A DNA stretch of 64,000 bases from Sesamum alatum (lineage: Eukaryota > Streptophyta > Magnoliopsida > Lamiales > Pedaliaceae), in the NCBI GenBank assembly GCA_034509735.1, contig JACGWO010000007.1, positions 62,001 through 126,000 on the forward strand, read 5' to 3'. The notes beneath the pieces are model-generated. The model was given only the letters and a program-made list of their open reading frames with translations. It had not been told where the DNA came from and made no database searches. Positions 1-13,445 of this stretch are shown in pieces. The translations under genes were made by a program, and so were the position numbers. The first letter of the stretch is position 1. The number at the start of each line of letters is the position of its first letter.

Positions 1-381
1 GTGTAAACTCTTCCTATATCTCTTTAGCTGCTCACTCATTCATATCTCACCAATGCACATTTTTTGGGTAGGTCACTCATAGACCATCTCTTCCACCAAA
101 AGGCAGCAGCAGCCATGAATACATGTGGATATCATCCCCCTTAAGCTTACTCCCTCTGTACCATTAGGAACAAAAGTTACTTTAGGGGGTTGCCAAACAA
201 GATGACATTGTTTTTATGCCTACGGTTGTAATAAAAATATTCTCAGACATAATCTTTATGGTGTCTCAATAACTATAGGCTATAGCCACCTTCAAACCCT
301 AAACCCCTAGTTGATTACAAAACCCAGCAATTCTTCAAGATTGTCATATAGACTAGCAGAAAGAAGAAGGAAAAATAAATG

Positions 382-3300
382 TCATACCCTTTGACGTTTT
401 GAACTTGGTGGCGACTCGGGGCCTCGCCGATGATGAACCCGATCTGGATTGCCATCAACCTGCACATGTGCCACAATCCCAGTAAATTCTATTACAAGCA
501 TTATGATATAATAAGTTCACAAGCGCCAGCTCACTATTTTGAATAATGTTTGACCGAATACATGATCTCACCAAAGAAATAAAAAGGAAGAAAGATTCCG
601 GCTATTATCTCAAGTTCAGCCAGAAAGATCTCCAATTTAATCCTTTTAAAATCATATGACTTGGAAACATCACATTACCTGCGTTTCATCAGAGATTGCT
701 CCTTCAGTAGTGGGCAAGTCTGACTCAGCTCGACTGCTCTCAGAGAGCATGGGCATTATCTGACGCAGTATATTAGATAAAAGTATCCCATCACCACTCA
801 CTGTTGATGCTGATTCCTGAGAACTACTAATATCTTGAGCCGCTCCAGAATGGCCAGGAACAGAACCTGAACCTTGGGGGTAAGCATCATCACTGAGGAT
901 ATGCTCCCCTGGGAATATTGTACTTAGAAGCTGCTCAAGTCCTCCTCTGATCCGACCAGAGAATCCTTGATCGTTAAGTGCTTCAGAAGGTAAATTGCTG
1001 TTGCCTGAAAAAGATGCGTGAATGATTAGCCTATCATGGCTTACAAATTTAGCAAAAAAGCTCTCGGTCTTTTCTCACAATCCCACTTTGTAAATTGATT
1101 GTTAGTAAAGGGCATGCAAAGCACAGATATATAAGACCCTCAGAAGCATATACACACACATAACCCTGTTCCCCTTTATTCTCTTTTTCCATGATTACAC
1201 AGAAAATAACATGCTAATGACTCAATTATAACTAGCAGCAGTAATTTAGATTGCCATTTATGTTTATGTTTCATGCTCTTTATTGTATTAAATTTGTACC
1301 CTGCACTTGATTTTGTGATAATGTCAGCTATTGCTGAAGTAACTTTTTCTCTACAGCTGATCGACCCAAACGTATGTATGCAACTACACAGATTCATATT
1401 GCAGAGAATACCCTAACAAAATATCACCATCTTAATCACCATAAATATTCAAATATACATACATATATATATATATATATTCTGACCTAATCAAACTTAA
1501 CGAGCAAGTTTGAACAGTTGCAGGTTTACCATGCCCTCCAGATAAGTTTTGCTGTTCAGCTGCAGAATCAGGAATAGGTTGTTCAGTGTGATCCGATGCT
1601 TGCGATGCTCTCGTAACACTAGAATTTCCTGACGATACATGTTGAACTCTTGCCAAAACTGGATATAAAATCCCTATTGAACCACGAGATGAATCTGAAC
1701 CACGACCGACAGAAGCTGGGACTGCAGCAACTACAGTTCTAATAGGAATTGCCCTCAATTGTGGTTCCCTGTTGTGTACATTTTGGTCGAGCGGTGCAGC
1801 ATCTTGTTGACCTGAATTTACACTATTGGCAGATATTGGAGCAACTTGCCCTTGAGGCTGTGAACTTGTTGGCTCTCTTCGAGGAAATAGCGATCCTGGT
1901 TCCAAAAGAAATAATGAATAAGAAACGCATCAAGTTTCAACATATGCTAAACCTGCATAATTTAATGAGGTCGAAACATAGGGCATGGTTTTTCTGAGTT
2001 CATTGGAGGAATTCAGGCGTCTCCGGGGTAAAGCACCTGCTCGTATTCTGATGTCAATATTTCTGGGGAGAAACCCTGTACCAGCGGAACCTCCAGCTAC
2101 ACCAGAGCCATGCTGAACAGTGCCAACAGGAACTGAACCAAAAGTTGCTCCTGGTTGGAAAGGTAGTGGCTGCACATGGTATATAAAGCAGAGAGTAAGC
2201 TAGCACATCTAAGTTCCAAGTCCAAGAGAGGTAACTCATTTAAAAAAAGTACCACCTGAACCATGATAGGATTAGGCCCTGTTGAGGATACAAAGACAGA
2301 GGGTCCAGCATTCACCAGTGCATCACCCTAAGGAACAGCGAGGAAAAATATCCACAATCAATTAGAGGACATTGTCAGAAGCAATCTTTTAAAGAAACTT
2401 CTTTCCTAAACTGCAATCAGGTAATATGAAAAATAAAACTGGAAGTAAATGAATATACCGGTGTTCGACCCATTCTCAGAGTCATTATTGCCCTACCAAG
2501 CTCAAGCAGCAATGCACCTAAATTTTGAAAAAGAGCTCCTGATCTTAGAGCATTTGATTGGATTCTTGACCGCTCCAATGGATCCATCACACTTGAATGA
2601 GATTCCAGCTGTCCTGAAAGTTGCTGCGGTAAAAAAACAGAGTTATAGTATCACCAACCTTCTAATGGCAATAGTTCAAGTTTCAACTCTTTCATGTTAA
2701 GGGAAACTTGATTTCCATCCTATGCAGCAGTGTCATAAGGGCTTTCATCTCCTACAATATTCAGGGAGACTGGAGAGCTAGACTTCTCATGGCCAGGAAA
2801 ACACTTGCAAACAAGATGCAATGATCTAACCACTTATTTGTTGCCATTGCACAAGGAGTGATTCAGGAAAAGAAAGCTCAAAAACAAAATCCACCCACCT
2901 GCAACCAACCCAACATAACCACATTCACAAGTAAAAGTTTTCCAATAAGCCAATGGTTTTCAAGTTCTCCTGCTGGCTCATCTGCATACCTTTTAGAAGT
3001 GGGTGAGGGAAAAATAAAAAGAAGGCAGCACTGCAAGCTTTTGAGCTCAAACAAAGGTACTGGAAGAAATATATCTTCAGAATCCAACCGAGGAAACAAA
3101 TTCCTTTTTCCAATTTCTTAATACCATTGTTTAAGGTTTGCTAATACTACTAGGTCGAAGATATTCCAAATCAGTGAAAAATAAAATAAATAGAGCAAGA
3201 GTCAAGATGCCATGCAGAAGATCACTTGATGTTTGCCTCAACCAATATTCATGACAATCTTGTTTGCTTAATAATGTAAAACTATAAATTGGAAATATAG

Positions 3301-6300
3301 AAACATCAACATCATTTATCTGTTGATCCTGTTGTTGCGCCCAAGAAATGAACAAAACACTTGCATTAAATAGATCAGCTGACAAGATCACACCACATAA
3401 TCAGATGTTACAGCTTCAATGAGAATCAGGTTGATAAGGAAACACAACACTGGTGCATTGACTTTAGGATAGTCATACAACTACTTTCATCTAGAAAATA
3501 TTTCTCCAAGCCGATAAATAACAATCAACTTTCATTTATTCCTCTCAGTAGCAGTTAGGTGGTTTGATCACATACCAGTAAGCACTCAGTAGCTTGTTCA
3601 AGAAGCAGTTGTCTGGTGGTTGTTATCACCTCTGCCAAGGACTCAGGTGTCAGAAGCCCTCTGGAGTCACTATAATGCGCAGCAGCTTCTAAGTCATGCC
3701 CATCATTCCCAGAAAAACCAGCATTTCGAGCAATTGCACTCTGCCCTCCATCTGGGCATCCAAAAGTCACAAACTTAAGCCACAAGGCTTGTAGACTAAA
3801 ATAGAGGAAGATAAATTTAAATCAAAGAGAAAGCTCCTAACCATTGGCAAGAAATTCGCGTCTCAAGTGACTCAAGTACTGTAACAAAGTAGTCAATGAA
3901 TCGGGTATAATCTGGTGTAAAATTATGAATATGGACAAACCTCAGTTAACAAAGATGAGCATGGAGCAAAAAGTCAAGAAATACTGTGGGATTAGAACAC
4001 TTCCACAATATTTTGCAGAGACTACTCAGATATTGGTACTAGTTTTTCCAACATAAAAATTTTATACTTTAAATGCACAGAAAAAATAACTCGAAGGCTA
4101 CCGGTGACTGCAGAGCTTCCACAGGAACAGCTACTGAAGCTGCTTGGTCAGACTGCAGTCTGCTTGAATTTCTTGTACTAATGAGGCCAGGTGTGGTCGA
4201 CAAACGTTCCAGCGGAGGTTGCTGGCCAATAAAAACCGTGACAGGATTAATTGACCCTCTTGCGGAGGTAGAAAATTAAGAGGTCTACTGACAGGAAGTG
4301 CCCAAATGAGAATGGCCTTGTATCAAACCTTAAAAGCACTTACATTAAGATCAATCGCTTCACTGCCACTTCCATATCTTGTAACTCCAAAAGAATTAAG
4401 TACAGCGGAAACAATCTGCAGGATACAGAACCACAACATAAGTTTGTCCATTAGAGATCATATGAGCTTGTGGAAAGTCGTATGGTTACCCGATTTAGAT
4501 CAGGAAAAGCTCCATCACCCTGCTCTGATATATTGAAGGTTCCAACCACCATACCAGGACCTACGCGATTGCTCGGACTGAGCCCAGTACTTGATGCCGG
4601 ATCAGTTGCTGCAGATACAAGGAGCCTCATATTCAGATTATGGGTTGCTCAACCTTGAAATATGGCACAGCAACGCCGATAAAACAAGCTAAAGGAAGTG
4701 TTCACAAAGTCGAAGTCAAACACAGTCTCAGCAGTCCGCTGACAAATCTGCTACTGTGGTGGAAAACACTCATTTCAAAATGGATTTATCTTCCAAACTA
4801 AGACATGCATAATAATATCACGGAGGGAACATAGTCAGAGTATCAGGTTAGGGATCAGAATAGTTTCAATCATTTACAGGTTAGTCATTTCTTTTGATGA
4901 ATTGATCGTTGTGTTATTTACTTTAAATTGACTAAAGGTGGTGTTTGGTGCCACAGTGATCTGATTATTGATTATCAATTAAAACGTAAGATACATGTTT
5001 AGCAAAGGTTATTCACTAATATAATCAACAATACTCTGATTACCTTGGTTATCTAAGCATGTGAGGAGGGACTTTTTCTAGACTATGCAATAGCAAATAC
5101 ATAGTTTAATTATAACCTACTTATTGACATATTTGACACATATTATCACAATTGAGAATTTTTACTCTGATAACCTTGCCAAACAATTTAATTATAAATC
5201 TGAAATTAGTTGAAGCACCTTCAGAAGCTCCTTCCAGCCAAAAGCATCATATTTATTTTATTTTAAAATAAGAAAAGTTTACAGGCATAACAAACACAGT
5301 AGCTTAGATTTTACATATTTTAGATGAGAAGTATAAAGATCCACAAAATGAAAAATGAAAAAGATTCTCTATTGCTGGGCTAAGGGATGCGATTTGTCTC
5401 CTGAGACGAACGTTCCGTACATCTAGTAGAAGTTAAAAACTTCAGAATCAAAACCATAATTCAAAACTTAATCCTAAACTGAACCAAACCTGCATGATCA
5501 GACAGCTCTGATGATAAAGCAACCGGTTGTCTCACGACAAGGTGTAGTGTATGACCATCTTCCACATCTATAAATATATTATTAAGGAACCCAAGCAAAA
5601 CAATAAATGGAAGAACAAAGAATTCTTTTAACAGGATCATCCATCCTCTGGAATTAACCCTTATTTTCTTCTAAAAATATATTACATGTACCTAACTGGC
5701 ATAAACAGATAGACACTCTTATGGGAGTCAGGTACAGTTCTCCATTGTACAGGAGCAAGTCAGTAAGTTAACCTTGAAGTTGGAACTTTATCAAGATAAT
5801 GAGCGAACGTTCCAAAGAAACTTCCTGATTCCAACATGCCCCCGAAAAAAAAGAACAAATAAATAAAATGAAAGAAATGAAGAATAGGAGAGTCAAAAGA
5901 ATTGTGGTAAACCCTTTCCTATGACTTCAAAGCAACAATGCAGAACATAGGTGACCAAACATTTGAGGAAATTATAAAAGGATACGATAAGCTGAGAGAA
6001 GCTGGTCATCCTTCAAAACTTTACCACGGCATATAAGGCGTTGTTGCTCAGAGAGGACACCAGTTACAGATGCAATCTGTTCCTTCAATTCAAGAACAGG
6101 CACCTGCATTGGCAAACTAAGAAACTGAGGAAGTTGAAAATAAGAAAGGCAATTCCAAAAGTTCCAGCCAGTGCCAACATGCTTTAGTAATATTCTGTTC
6201 CTTCAATTCAGGAACAGGCACCAGCATTGGCAAACTAAGAAACTGAGAAGTTGAAAATAAGAAAGGCAATCTCAAAATTTCCAGCCAGGGGCAACATGCT

Positions 6301-7035
6301 TTATGGTGCTACTAAGACATGGATGTGCATGATGCTGGGAACAATGCCAGCTCACTCTCTGGCAAAGGTAAAATGTACCACCAAAATTACAGCTTCTAAA
6401 TAAACAGAAAAAGGTAACCTGCACCTTCCTCTCCCTTACTGTTTCCTTCTCTCTGCACATAAACAACCATTTTGGTAAACAAAGTTTTCTGCCGGGGACC
6501 AAACTACACCAGTTGCAATACTTGCCTCCAATTTAAGAATATCACCTGTCTCTACCCTTAAGCCCGAAATCCATCATATGCCCCACTTTTACATCAATCA
6601 ACCCCTCACATTCATCAGCACACCGTAAATGACCTTAATAACCAATCAAATCAGAAATGAAAATATATGGTAATAGAGTGAAAGTCTTTAAGTTACAGGT
6701 TCTTATCAATTAGTAAAGCCATGGTTTCTTGACTTAACTGAACATCATAAAGGCATATTTAAATCCTTCATTTAAAAGAGTGAAGTTGATGCGTGACCCA
6801 TGTCTTTCATAGCTCAGTCATACAAGGCATTACGGTGGGTGACATAAGTATCAAAATACAGTTACCAATTTGGAGTAGTACAAAGTCAGAAGAGAAGATA
6901 TCTTACGCATTTATCCACTCGCAATGTGAAAGTTTGAGAATCCAATGTCTTGATCTTTATCTCAACCGTGGTTTCAGAACATTCAGCTGCATCATTTGCA
7001 GGCACCTTTAGGTGCTCACCGCCATTACTTCCCAT
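382..7035 (-). CDS. BAG6/Scythe-like ubiquitin-domain protein (spliced)
   Basis: Probable chaperone/quality-control protein related to the plant BAG6-like family (Arabidopsis AT5G42220 type). Exons read on the minus strand: 7035-6907, 6103-5986, 5567-5490, 4647-4490, 4415-4344, 4258-4102, about 3920-3841, 3751-3574, 2627-2460, 2328-2257, 2172-2036, 1895-1531, 1003-679 and 458-382. The first three exons encode an N-terminal ubiquitin-like domain starting at VEIKIKTLDSQTFTLRV and continuing through ELKEQIASVTGV and QQRLICRGKVLKDDQLL to DGHTLHLVVRQP. The rest is low-complexity, rich in Ser, Gly, Gln and Pro, with the BAG6-type segment GALLLELGRAIMTLRMGRTP. The C-terminus ends SSKRQRV, a basic tail that could be a nuclear signal. 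The start is the first ATG in the UBL exon. One exon border (4344/4258) is out of phase by one base with the canonical sites I can see, so that junction is uncertain. Family assignment is confident; function is inferred from the family. Confidence 0.82.
6076..6304 (-). repeat. 118-bp tandem duplication covering an intron/exon border
   Basis: Two adjacent copies with a constant 118-base offset, about 6076-6187 and 6194-6304. The left copy contains the real acceptor and the first codons of the second UBL exon. The right copy, which lies in the intron, carries the same exon start, but its acceptor AG reads TG (plus-strand T at 6105 versus A at 6223). The copies differ at only a few positions otherwise. 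Confidence 0.85.
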
Positions 7036-7170
7036 CTTACTCGAGAGTGTCGACGCCTGAAACTAATGATGATTAGAGTCATTGAAAAGGAAAGGCTCAC
7101 ACACACCTTCTGGTAAAGGTAAACATAATAACATATTCAGGAATTCTAACATATATATATATGTATATAT

Positions 7171-7201
<31 letters not shown>

Positions 7202-8689
7202 AGTAACAGCAAGGGGTAGAACACAAAACTAAATGGACTATAAAAAAGTTCAGAACATATTCATAAGGAACTTCCTTGAAGATGAATCTGTTGTTGCAGG
7301 TCAATGAACAAGAGTAATTATTCTGATGGCATTCCGTAATGCCTACTTTATATGAAGATGATATACTCCCTAAATAAGTAATTCAAAATATGGCAGATCA
7401 ATTTAGCAGGTGACTATTACACTTGAGGAGATTAAATAAGTTGGCAAGGGAGATAAGGATGGTTGTTCTGGGCCACGAGGAAGTAAAACAGGATGTTTCC
7501 GTAGGTCCCCTTAACAACAATAAGTTATTGAAAAAAGCGAGTTGGTTTGCTCAAAGAGGATTGGACAAGAGTGGAGCGAAGGAAACACGTTTTTTTGTGT
7601 TTCTCTTTTTTCCCTTACCCTTCATTCTCATTCTTACCACAATGACAAAGGTGGCAGACCTGAATAAGGTATTTACCTATTACCTAAGCTAAATATCTCC
7701 ACTGTGACATACACAGAAAATCAACATAAGTTTCCGGAAGGCATTTGAGTGAAGTGATGCAGTTGAGTGTCAGTCTATCCTTTTCAGCCAAAGATGTTAA
7801 TTCATATCCAACTTCACTGCGATTCTCAAGATTCAATTCAGCGGCCCTAGCCTTCTGCTCAATCTACGTAAACTCCTCTACACCAACAATATACAGCAAC
7901 CGTCACCACCCTATAGATAGATAGATACATGAATAATGGGGACATGATCACCAACAAAAACCAAAACAAGTTTCACGAGATCAGGCAGTACTATTTGTCC
8001 TCCAGAAAAATGGTATATCAGTAAAATCATTGCCTAGAGCTTTATAATTAGAGAATATAGATGACCAATATCACAAAATTTTCCAGCTAGTCTAGAAAAC
8101 AAAAGAAAAAGAAGAAGCACCCATTGAAATATAGCAAAACAAAAAATCTAGAATCCCCAATGTATCTCTATTTGGAACATGCCTAACAATTGACACCAAG
8201 GCAATCTCATCTCTAGACACAGTAGCATGGCAGTGCAAAAATAAAAAAACTGGAATCACAGATCTTCAGTGGTCATAATGAAGAAAAGCCGCGGCCCATG
8301 ATAGCAACAACTGGAGCTTCAACTTGTCAGAAGCAAAATCGAAAAATTAAAACAAAAAAGAAAGAAATAGAAAGAAAAGAAAAGGCCGCCAGATCCTTTC
8401 TTTTATGACTGCGTTATAACTGTGAAGATTAGAGAAAAAAGAAAAAGAAAAAAAAATTTGAATGAAGCATGAAGAAAAGGAAAAAAAACAGAAAGGAGAG
8501 GCATTGTTGAAGAGTGGTTATGAATACCAAAATCTTGAAGGCGGAAGTAAAACCCCCCCACAAGCAACTGAAAAATCCAATCTTGTGGGTGTGCTTAAAC
8601 AAAATAGCGAAGTGTGATCTTTCCGAACAAAAGAGAGCGCATAAGAAAGAAACAACAAAAAGAGAAAAAGGGTTAAGAAAAAAAGAGAC

Positions 8690-8830
8690 CTGAGAAGGCT
8701 CGACCGATCGAGGACAGGGAGATGGAGATGGAGATGGAGATGGAGAGGGCTTCTTGAAAGAAAGAAAGGAAAAGGCCAATTGTAAATCGTACGGAGTAGC
8801 AGCAGCAGCAGCAGCAGTAGTAGTAGAATA
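8690..8830 (-). other. probable 5' UTR exon of the BAG6-like gene
   Basis: The UBL exon begins at about 7056 directly after an acceptor AG and holds only about 20 bases before its ATG, so a non-coding upstream exon is needed. A CAG|GTCTCT donor lies at 8690/8689 on the minus strand, preceded by a CT-rich tract with repeated GGAGAT units on the plus strand (8718-8750), typical of plant leader exons. The intervening ~1.6-kb leader intron (7057-8689) shows no coding exon, only a short AT run and an AG microsatellite at 7175-7201. The extent is inferred. Confidence 0.35.
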
Positions 8831-9599
8831 AAGAATTGAAGGGTAATATTTTGTTATTGGTTGGTGTAAATTTTAGTGGTGGGGTTGAGAATTACTAGTA
8901 TAGAATTATAGAAATAGAATAGATGTGGAGGAAGAAGAAGAAGAGGAGGAGGGATATAGATATAGTAGTAGTTGTACAAGTAGTGCTACTGCTAGATAGA
9001 TAGAGCCTTTTGGTTTTTTCTTTATGGAAAGAGAGAGAGATTGGTGTGGAGTTGGTTTCATTTACATATGAATGTGAATGTGAATGTGATTGTGATTGCG
9101 GGCCTCCTTCATAGCATAGATACCTCTAAACAGGAGGTTCCATTCCAAGTGGGCTTTCGCTGTCTCCAAAATGCGTTGCTGCTCTGGGCTCATATATGTT
9201 GGGCTCGGCTCATTGTCCGAGGAGCACTGATGAGCAGTAGGCCAACATGTCGTCTTATTTTCAGCTACCTTTGTTTCTTACTTTACTTAAATTTGAAAAG
9301 AGAGAAGAAAAAGGGATTCGTCAAAAAGTCAAAAAAGGTGAAAATAGAATTAGCTGTAGCCCATGATTGGATTGAATTGTATTGTGGGAAAACAAACTGC
9401 CCATGTAATTTGTCAGTAGAAGAAAGAAAATTTCCATGAATCCATCATCATCCTCACCTGAATAACTTTGAATGCGTTCTACTACTACTACTACTAGTTG
9501 TAGTGCAAGATATATATAGAAACCATTAATTAAGCCCCCTTTGTCAGACTCAGAGACTCAAAGAGTAGTAGTACATCATCAGCCATATATAATCAAACA
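8831..9599. promoter_or_regulatory. shared head-to-head promoter region
   Basis: About 0.77 kb between the inferred 5' end of the BAG6-like gene (minus) and the ATG of the Tweety-like gene (plus). It holds AGC/AGT and GAA/GAG microsatellites (8801-8830, 8931-8955), GTGAAT repeats near 9067-9095 and a CTA run near 9480-9495. A short open frame at 9041-9439 has no family features and is not called. A TATA-like stretch (GATATATATAGA) lies at 9509-9521, about 80 bases before the plus-strand ATG. Confidence 0.45.
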
Positions 9600-12425
9600 A
9601 TGTTGTTATGTTTGAGTTTGAGTTTGAGGTGGTGGTCTCTGCTGCTTTTGGTGTTTGCCTTTCTTCCTATTCTGCTTCTTTCTTCCACACCCTTTCCATT
9701 TTCACTTGCAAAACACTCTCCCTTTCCCACTACTTATCAACAAGCATTAGGTAAGCAACACAGATATATATATATATATATATGTACTCTCTCCTCTCCT
9801 GTGCTTTAAATTAATGTTGTGGGTCGGTTCATGATATGATTTTCATGTGCAGGAGCAGGTGAATATATTGAGGAGGAGGTGGTGGTTTTGTCGTCTTGGG
9901 GTAGAACCAGAACCCAAAGGTTGCTACTGCTCGCTGATAATTCTTCTACTACTGAAACTGAACAACAACAACTAGTAGTACTGGACCAGGAGGACTACTC
10001 AACAACTACTCTTGTGTTGGCTCCAAGGAGAACCTACAGAAAAGATCCTCTTAATCATTTCAAAAGCTACACCGGAGGCTGGAACATCACCAATCGCCAT
10101 TACTGGGCTGTAAGTCTACCTCAACTTCCACATTTTTCTGGAATTATTATTTCAAAAAGGAAAATGAGATAATACATATCTGCATTCAGCAATAAAAGTC
10201 ATCTAAACAAGACTGCTGTCTGCTGTACATATATATAATTATCAACTTGACTTGTTCAGTGTTGGCAGAGTTGTAGCTAATGAGTGCAGCATAATAATGT
10301 TGGGGTTGAGTTTTCACAGTTTGCTTGTTTGTTTGTGTATGTCTTTTACTCTCATCAATATCAACCAATGTTTTATTGCAGTCAGTCGGTTACACTGCTC
10401 TTCCTTTTTTTGCTATTGCGGCAATCTGGTTTGCAGTTTTCGGCCTCTGCTTATTTCTCATCTGTCTCTGCTACTGTTGCTGCCCAAGGGAGGAGCCGTA
10501 TGCCTATTCTCCAATCGCTTATGCCCTCTCTCTGATTTTCCTCGTATTCTTTACGGTTGCAACAATGTACTCTCTCTCTCTCTCTTTTTCAAATCAGACA
10601 CACACACACATACACACATACATGCATGTATAATATATTGGTGGCTGCTCACTGTAAAAACTAATTTCTGATCCTTCATTTACAGCATTGGATGTGTTGT
10701 CTTATACACTGGCCAGCAGAAATTTCATAGCATTACCGTAAACACTTTGGAATATGTGGTCCATCAGGCAGATACCACATCTGAGAATTTAAGGAATGTG
10801 TCGGAATACCTGTCTGCAGCCAAGCAAATTAACATTAGTCAAGTTTCTCTGCCTCCTAATGTCCAAACAGACATTGATCAGATTCAGATGACAATAGACT
10901 CTTCAGCCACTACCCTTGCCACTAAAACCAGAGATAATTCACAAGATATCAAGCATCTAATAGAATCAGTGTACATATATAGTGAAAGCCACTTTTTTTA
11001 TTCTTTATATCCATATTTTCAGGTTGGAAATGATATGCCAATTTTTCTTGCAGGAGATTGGCTCTTATCATACTCTCTGCTATTATGCTTGGTCTGACAT
11101 TTCTTGGCTTGGGTATGCCTATTCTGTTTTCTTGAACATTCGGCCTAATTGTCTTAGCTCTATACTTTTGTGACCTCTTTTGAGTCTCTTACTAATGGAC
11201 TTTGTTGTTTCAGTTTTTTCACTTTTTGGCATGCAGCTTCTAGTATACATGTGAGTACCTAGCTAGCTATTTACTTACAACTGCTTAACACTGTCAATTT
11301 CTCTGTCTCACACACACATAAAACAGCAATGTTTATAATTATGAGATTCTAAATATGTTGAATTTGTTGTTGAAGCTTGGTGATTACTGGATGGATTCTC
11401 GTGACTGCAACATTCATACTGTGTGGCATTTTTCTTCTTCTCCACAAGTATGTTACGTAACACACACGTACTGCTTCCTGTCTCGTTGTTGGTGTGGTGA
11501 TGAGTGATTGAGTGCAATTATTCTTCCTCTTGGTATTCTTCCTTTTGAACTGCTGATATGACTGACTTGTTGTGAATCTTATCTCATTGTTGAAACAATA
11601 GCGTGACGGGAGATACTTGTGTAGCAATGAATCATTGGGTCCAAAATCCAACAGCTCACACAGCTCTAGATGATATATTGCCTTGCGTGGATAAAACCAC
11701 TGCCCAAGATACCTTGAACAGAAGCAAACAAGTCACATCCCAATTAGTGGATGTGATCAATACAGTGATCAGTAATGTCTCTAACATCAATTTTGCCCCA
11801 AACTTTGTGCCTTTGTACTACAATCAATCTGGTCCTCTTGTGCCAAGCCTTTGCAACCCATTTAATCCTGACCTTACGGATAGAGAGTGTGCACCTGGTG
11901 AAGTGGATCTCAACAATGCAACACAGGTTGGCACTCAACAACAACAACAACAAAGATATATTGTTCCAAACAGCTTGCCACTTTCTGGTTTACCAATTCA
12001 ATAACGTACCGACATTGATATTAATATAATGCATGCAGGTGTGGAGTGGCTATGTCTGTCAAACATCAGCGAATGGCATCTGTGTGACGATAGGACGTCT
12101 GAATCCGACTCTTTATGATCAAATGTCTGCTACTATAAATGTGAGCTACGGGTTGTATCGATACGGTCCATTCCTTGTTGAACTTGAAGATTGCACTTTT
12201 GTCCGGGAAACGTTTTTGGAAATAGAAGCGACTTATTGTGGTGGGCTAGGAAAGTATAGCCACCAGGTTTATGTTGGGCTGGTGATGGTTGCTAGTGCAG
12301 TTATGGTGTCTCTAGTGTTTTGGGTGATATATGGAAGAGAGAGGCGGCACCGTCTCTACACAAAGGACCATCATGATATTCATACCCCACGACCACGAGG
12401 CCATGATGATAAGCATGCTGAATAA
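9600..12425 (+). CDS. Tweety-like / plasma-membrane-fusion-type transmembrane protein (spliced)
   Basis: Nine exons join in phase to a 585-residue protein: 9600-9750, 9853-10109, 10382-10566, 10686-10970, 11054-11112, 11214-11250, 11376-11447, 11602-11926, 12039-12425. The order is: N-terminal signal-anchor (SLLLLVFAFLPILLLSS), a luminal segment ending FKSYTGGWNITNRHYW, a membrane segment followed by a Cys cluster (LCLFLICLCYCCCPREEPYAY), another helix, a long loop with N-glycosylation sites, a membrane pair, a second large loop with paired cysteines, and a last helix near the C-terminus before a His/Arg-rich tail. The layout matches the plant family containing Arabidopsis AT2G12400, annotated as plasma membrane fusion protein and distantly Tweety-like. 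Its biochemical role is not established. All splice sites are GT/AG and the two exon-rich halves agree in reading phase. Confidence 0.8.
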
Positions 12426-13166
12426 TATTTCATTTTCATTCTTATCATTGTCACATGTTGTTGGGATTACAACACTTTGTGACTTGAGTTGTAATGAAGT
12501 TGATGGAAATCAGAGAGAAAAAAACCAACGCAGCCCTGTCATCTTTAATTTTCTTGTATTGCTCAGACTCAAGTCTGTACAAGACTACATTCAGCTGCTT
12601 TTAAATAGACGAGCTTTCAACAACTTAACAAGACTAAATAACTACAACGCTACTGTCATTTTACTTGTAAAAACGGGTAAACTAAAACAAAGTCTAAAGT
12701 GCTAATACATCAATAAAAACGTGCAATTGTAAAACAAAAAGAAAAAAGAAGACTATTTGGCTGAAACGTTTCTGTACAAAGCTCCCTTCTCCGGTACTGC
12801 ATTGCCTTACTCGACATTTTTCAGAGCTCTGAATTCCTTCGGAAACTGTATTTGTTTTCCTCCACCGTTACATCCCAAGCCAAAAGGCGTTTGGTTTTGT
12901 TTATTTAAAATATTTTATAAGATGGTTTTATTAGATCTTATTTTTAAAATAAATTTTTAAAACGTTTGGATAAAACAAGATGTTAAATTTATGAAATGTT
13001 TTATGTGTTTGGCATAATAAAAAAAATTTATTAGTAAAATAATCAAAAGGAACAAGATATCAATAAATTATTTCTTGACATATTCTTTTATCTAATATTT
13101 TAGAATTACTTTCATAAATATCAACATTAGTTTAACTCCACATAAAAGTTTAACGGATAATCTTTT
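12426..13166. other. 3' UTR and AT-rich spacer, no gene seen
   Basis: About the first 250-300 bases are presumably the 3' UTR of the Tweety-like gene. The rest is AT-rich with poly-T and poly-A runs. Open frames at 12331-12705 and 12757-12960 have no recognisable domain and overlap the gene end or low-complexity DNA. Confidence 0.5.
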
Positions 13167-13167
13167 G

Positions 13168-13445
13168 GGGTAATTATATGTACCTCCCTAATGTATGGTT
13201 TATTCATAGAAACCATTCATATTTTTTTATATAATTATAAAAATTATCCTTGACAGTAAAAAAATAGGCACAATTTGTATAATAATATTGATTTTTTAAG
13301 GTATATGTGTAATTTTTTTAAAAAACAAGGGTAATTTAATGTGTGTAAATAATATTGACATTTTTACAAGTGTATGTGTAATTTTAAAAAAAATGAATGA
13401 TTTGTGTAAATAGATCGCATGTCAGGAGTGTAAATATAATTATCC
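13168..13445. mobile_element. MITE-like element with degenerate terminal inverted repeats
   Basis: The left end GGGTAATTATATGTACCTCC and the reverse complement of the right end (GGATAATTATATTTACACTC) match in form, and the body contains several copies of a GTGTAATTTT/TGTGTAAAT-type word. It is about 280 bp with no coding capacity. The ends resemble those of the larger element at 41381-43136. I saw no convincing target duplication, so the exact borders are uncertain. Confidence 0.45.

Noticed and set aside
8429..8779. 116-codon Phe/Ser-rich minus-strand frame
   Set aside because: Falls in A/G-rich leader and intron DNA of the BAG6-like gene; low complexity only.
9041..9439. 132-codon frame in the divergent promoter
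   Set aside because: Begins in GTGAAT repeats, has no domain, and lies upstream of the Tweety-like gene without splice links.
10982..11173. Alternative frame across introns of the Tweety-like gene
   Set aside because: The spliced exons 10686-10970 and 11054-11112 join in phase with canonical sites; the frame only reads through the intron.
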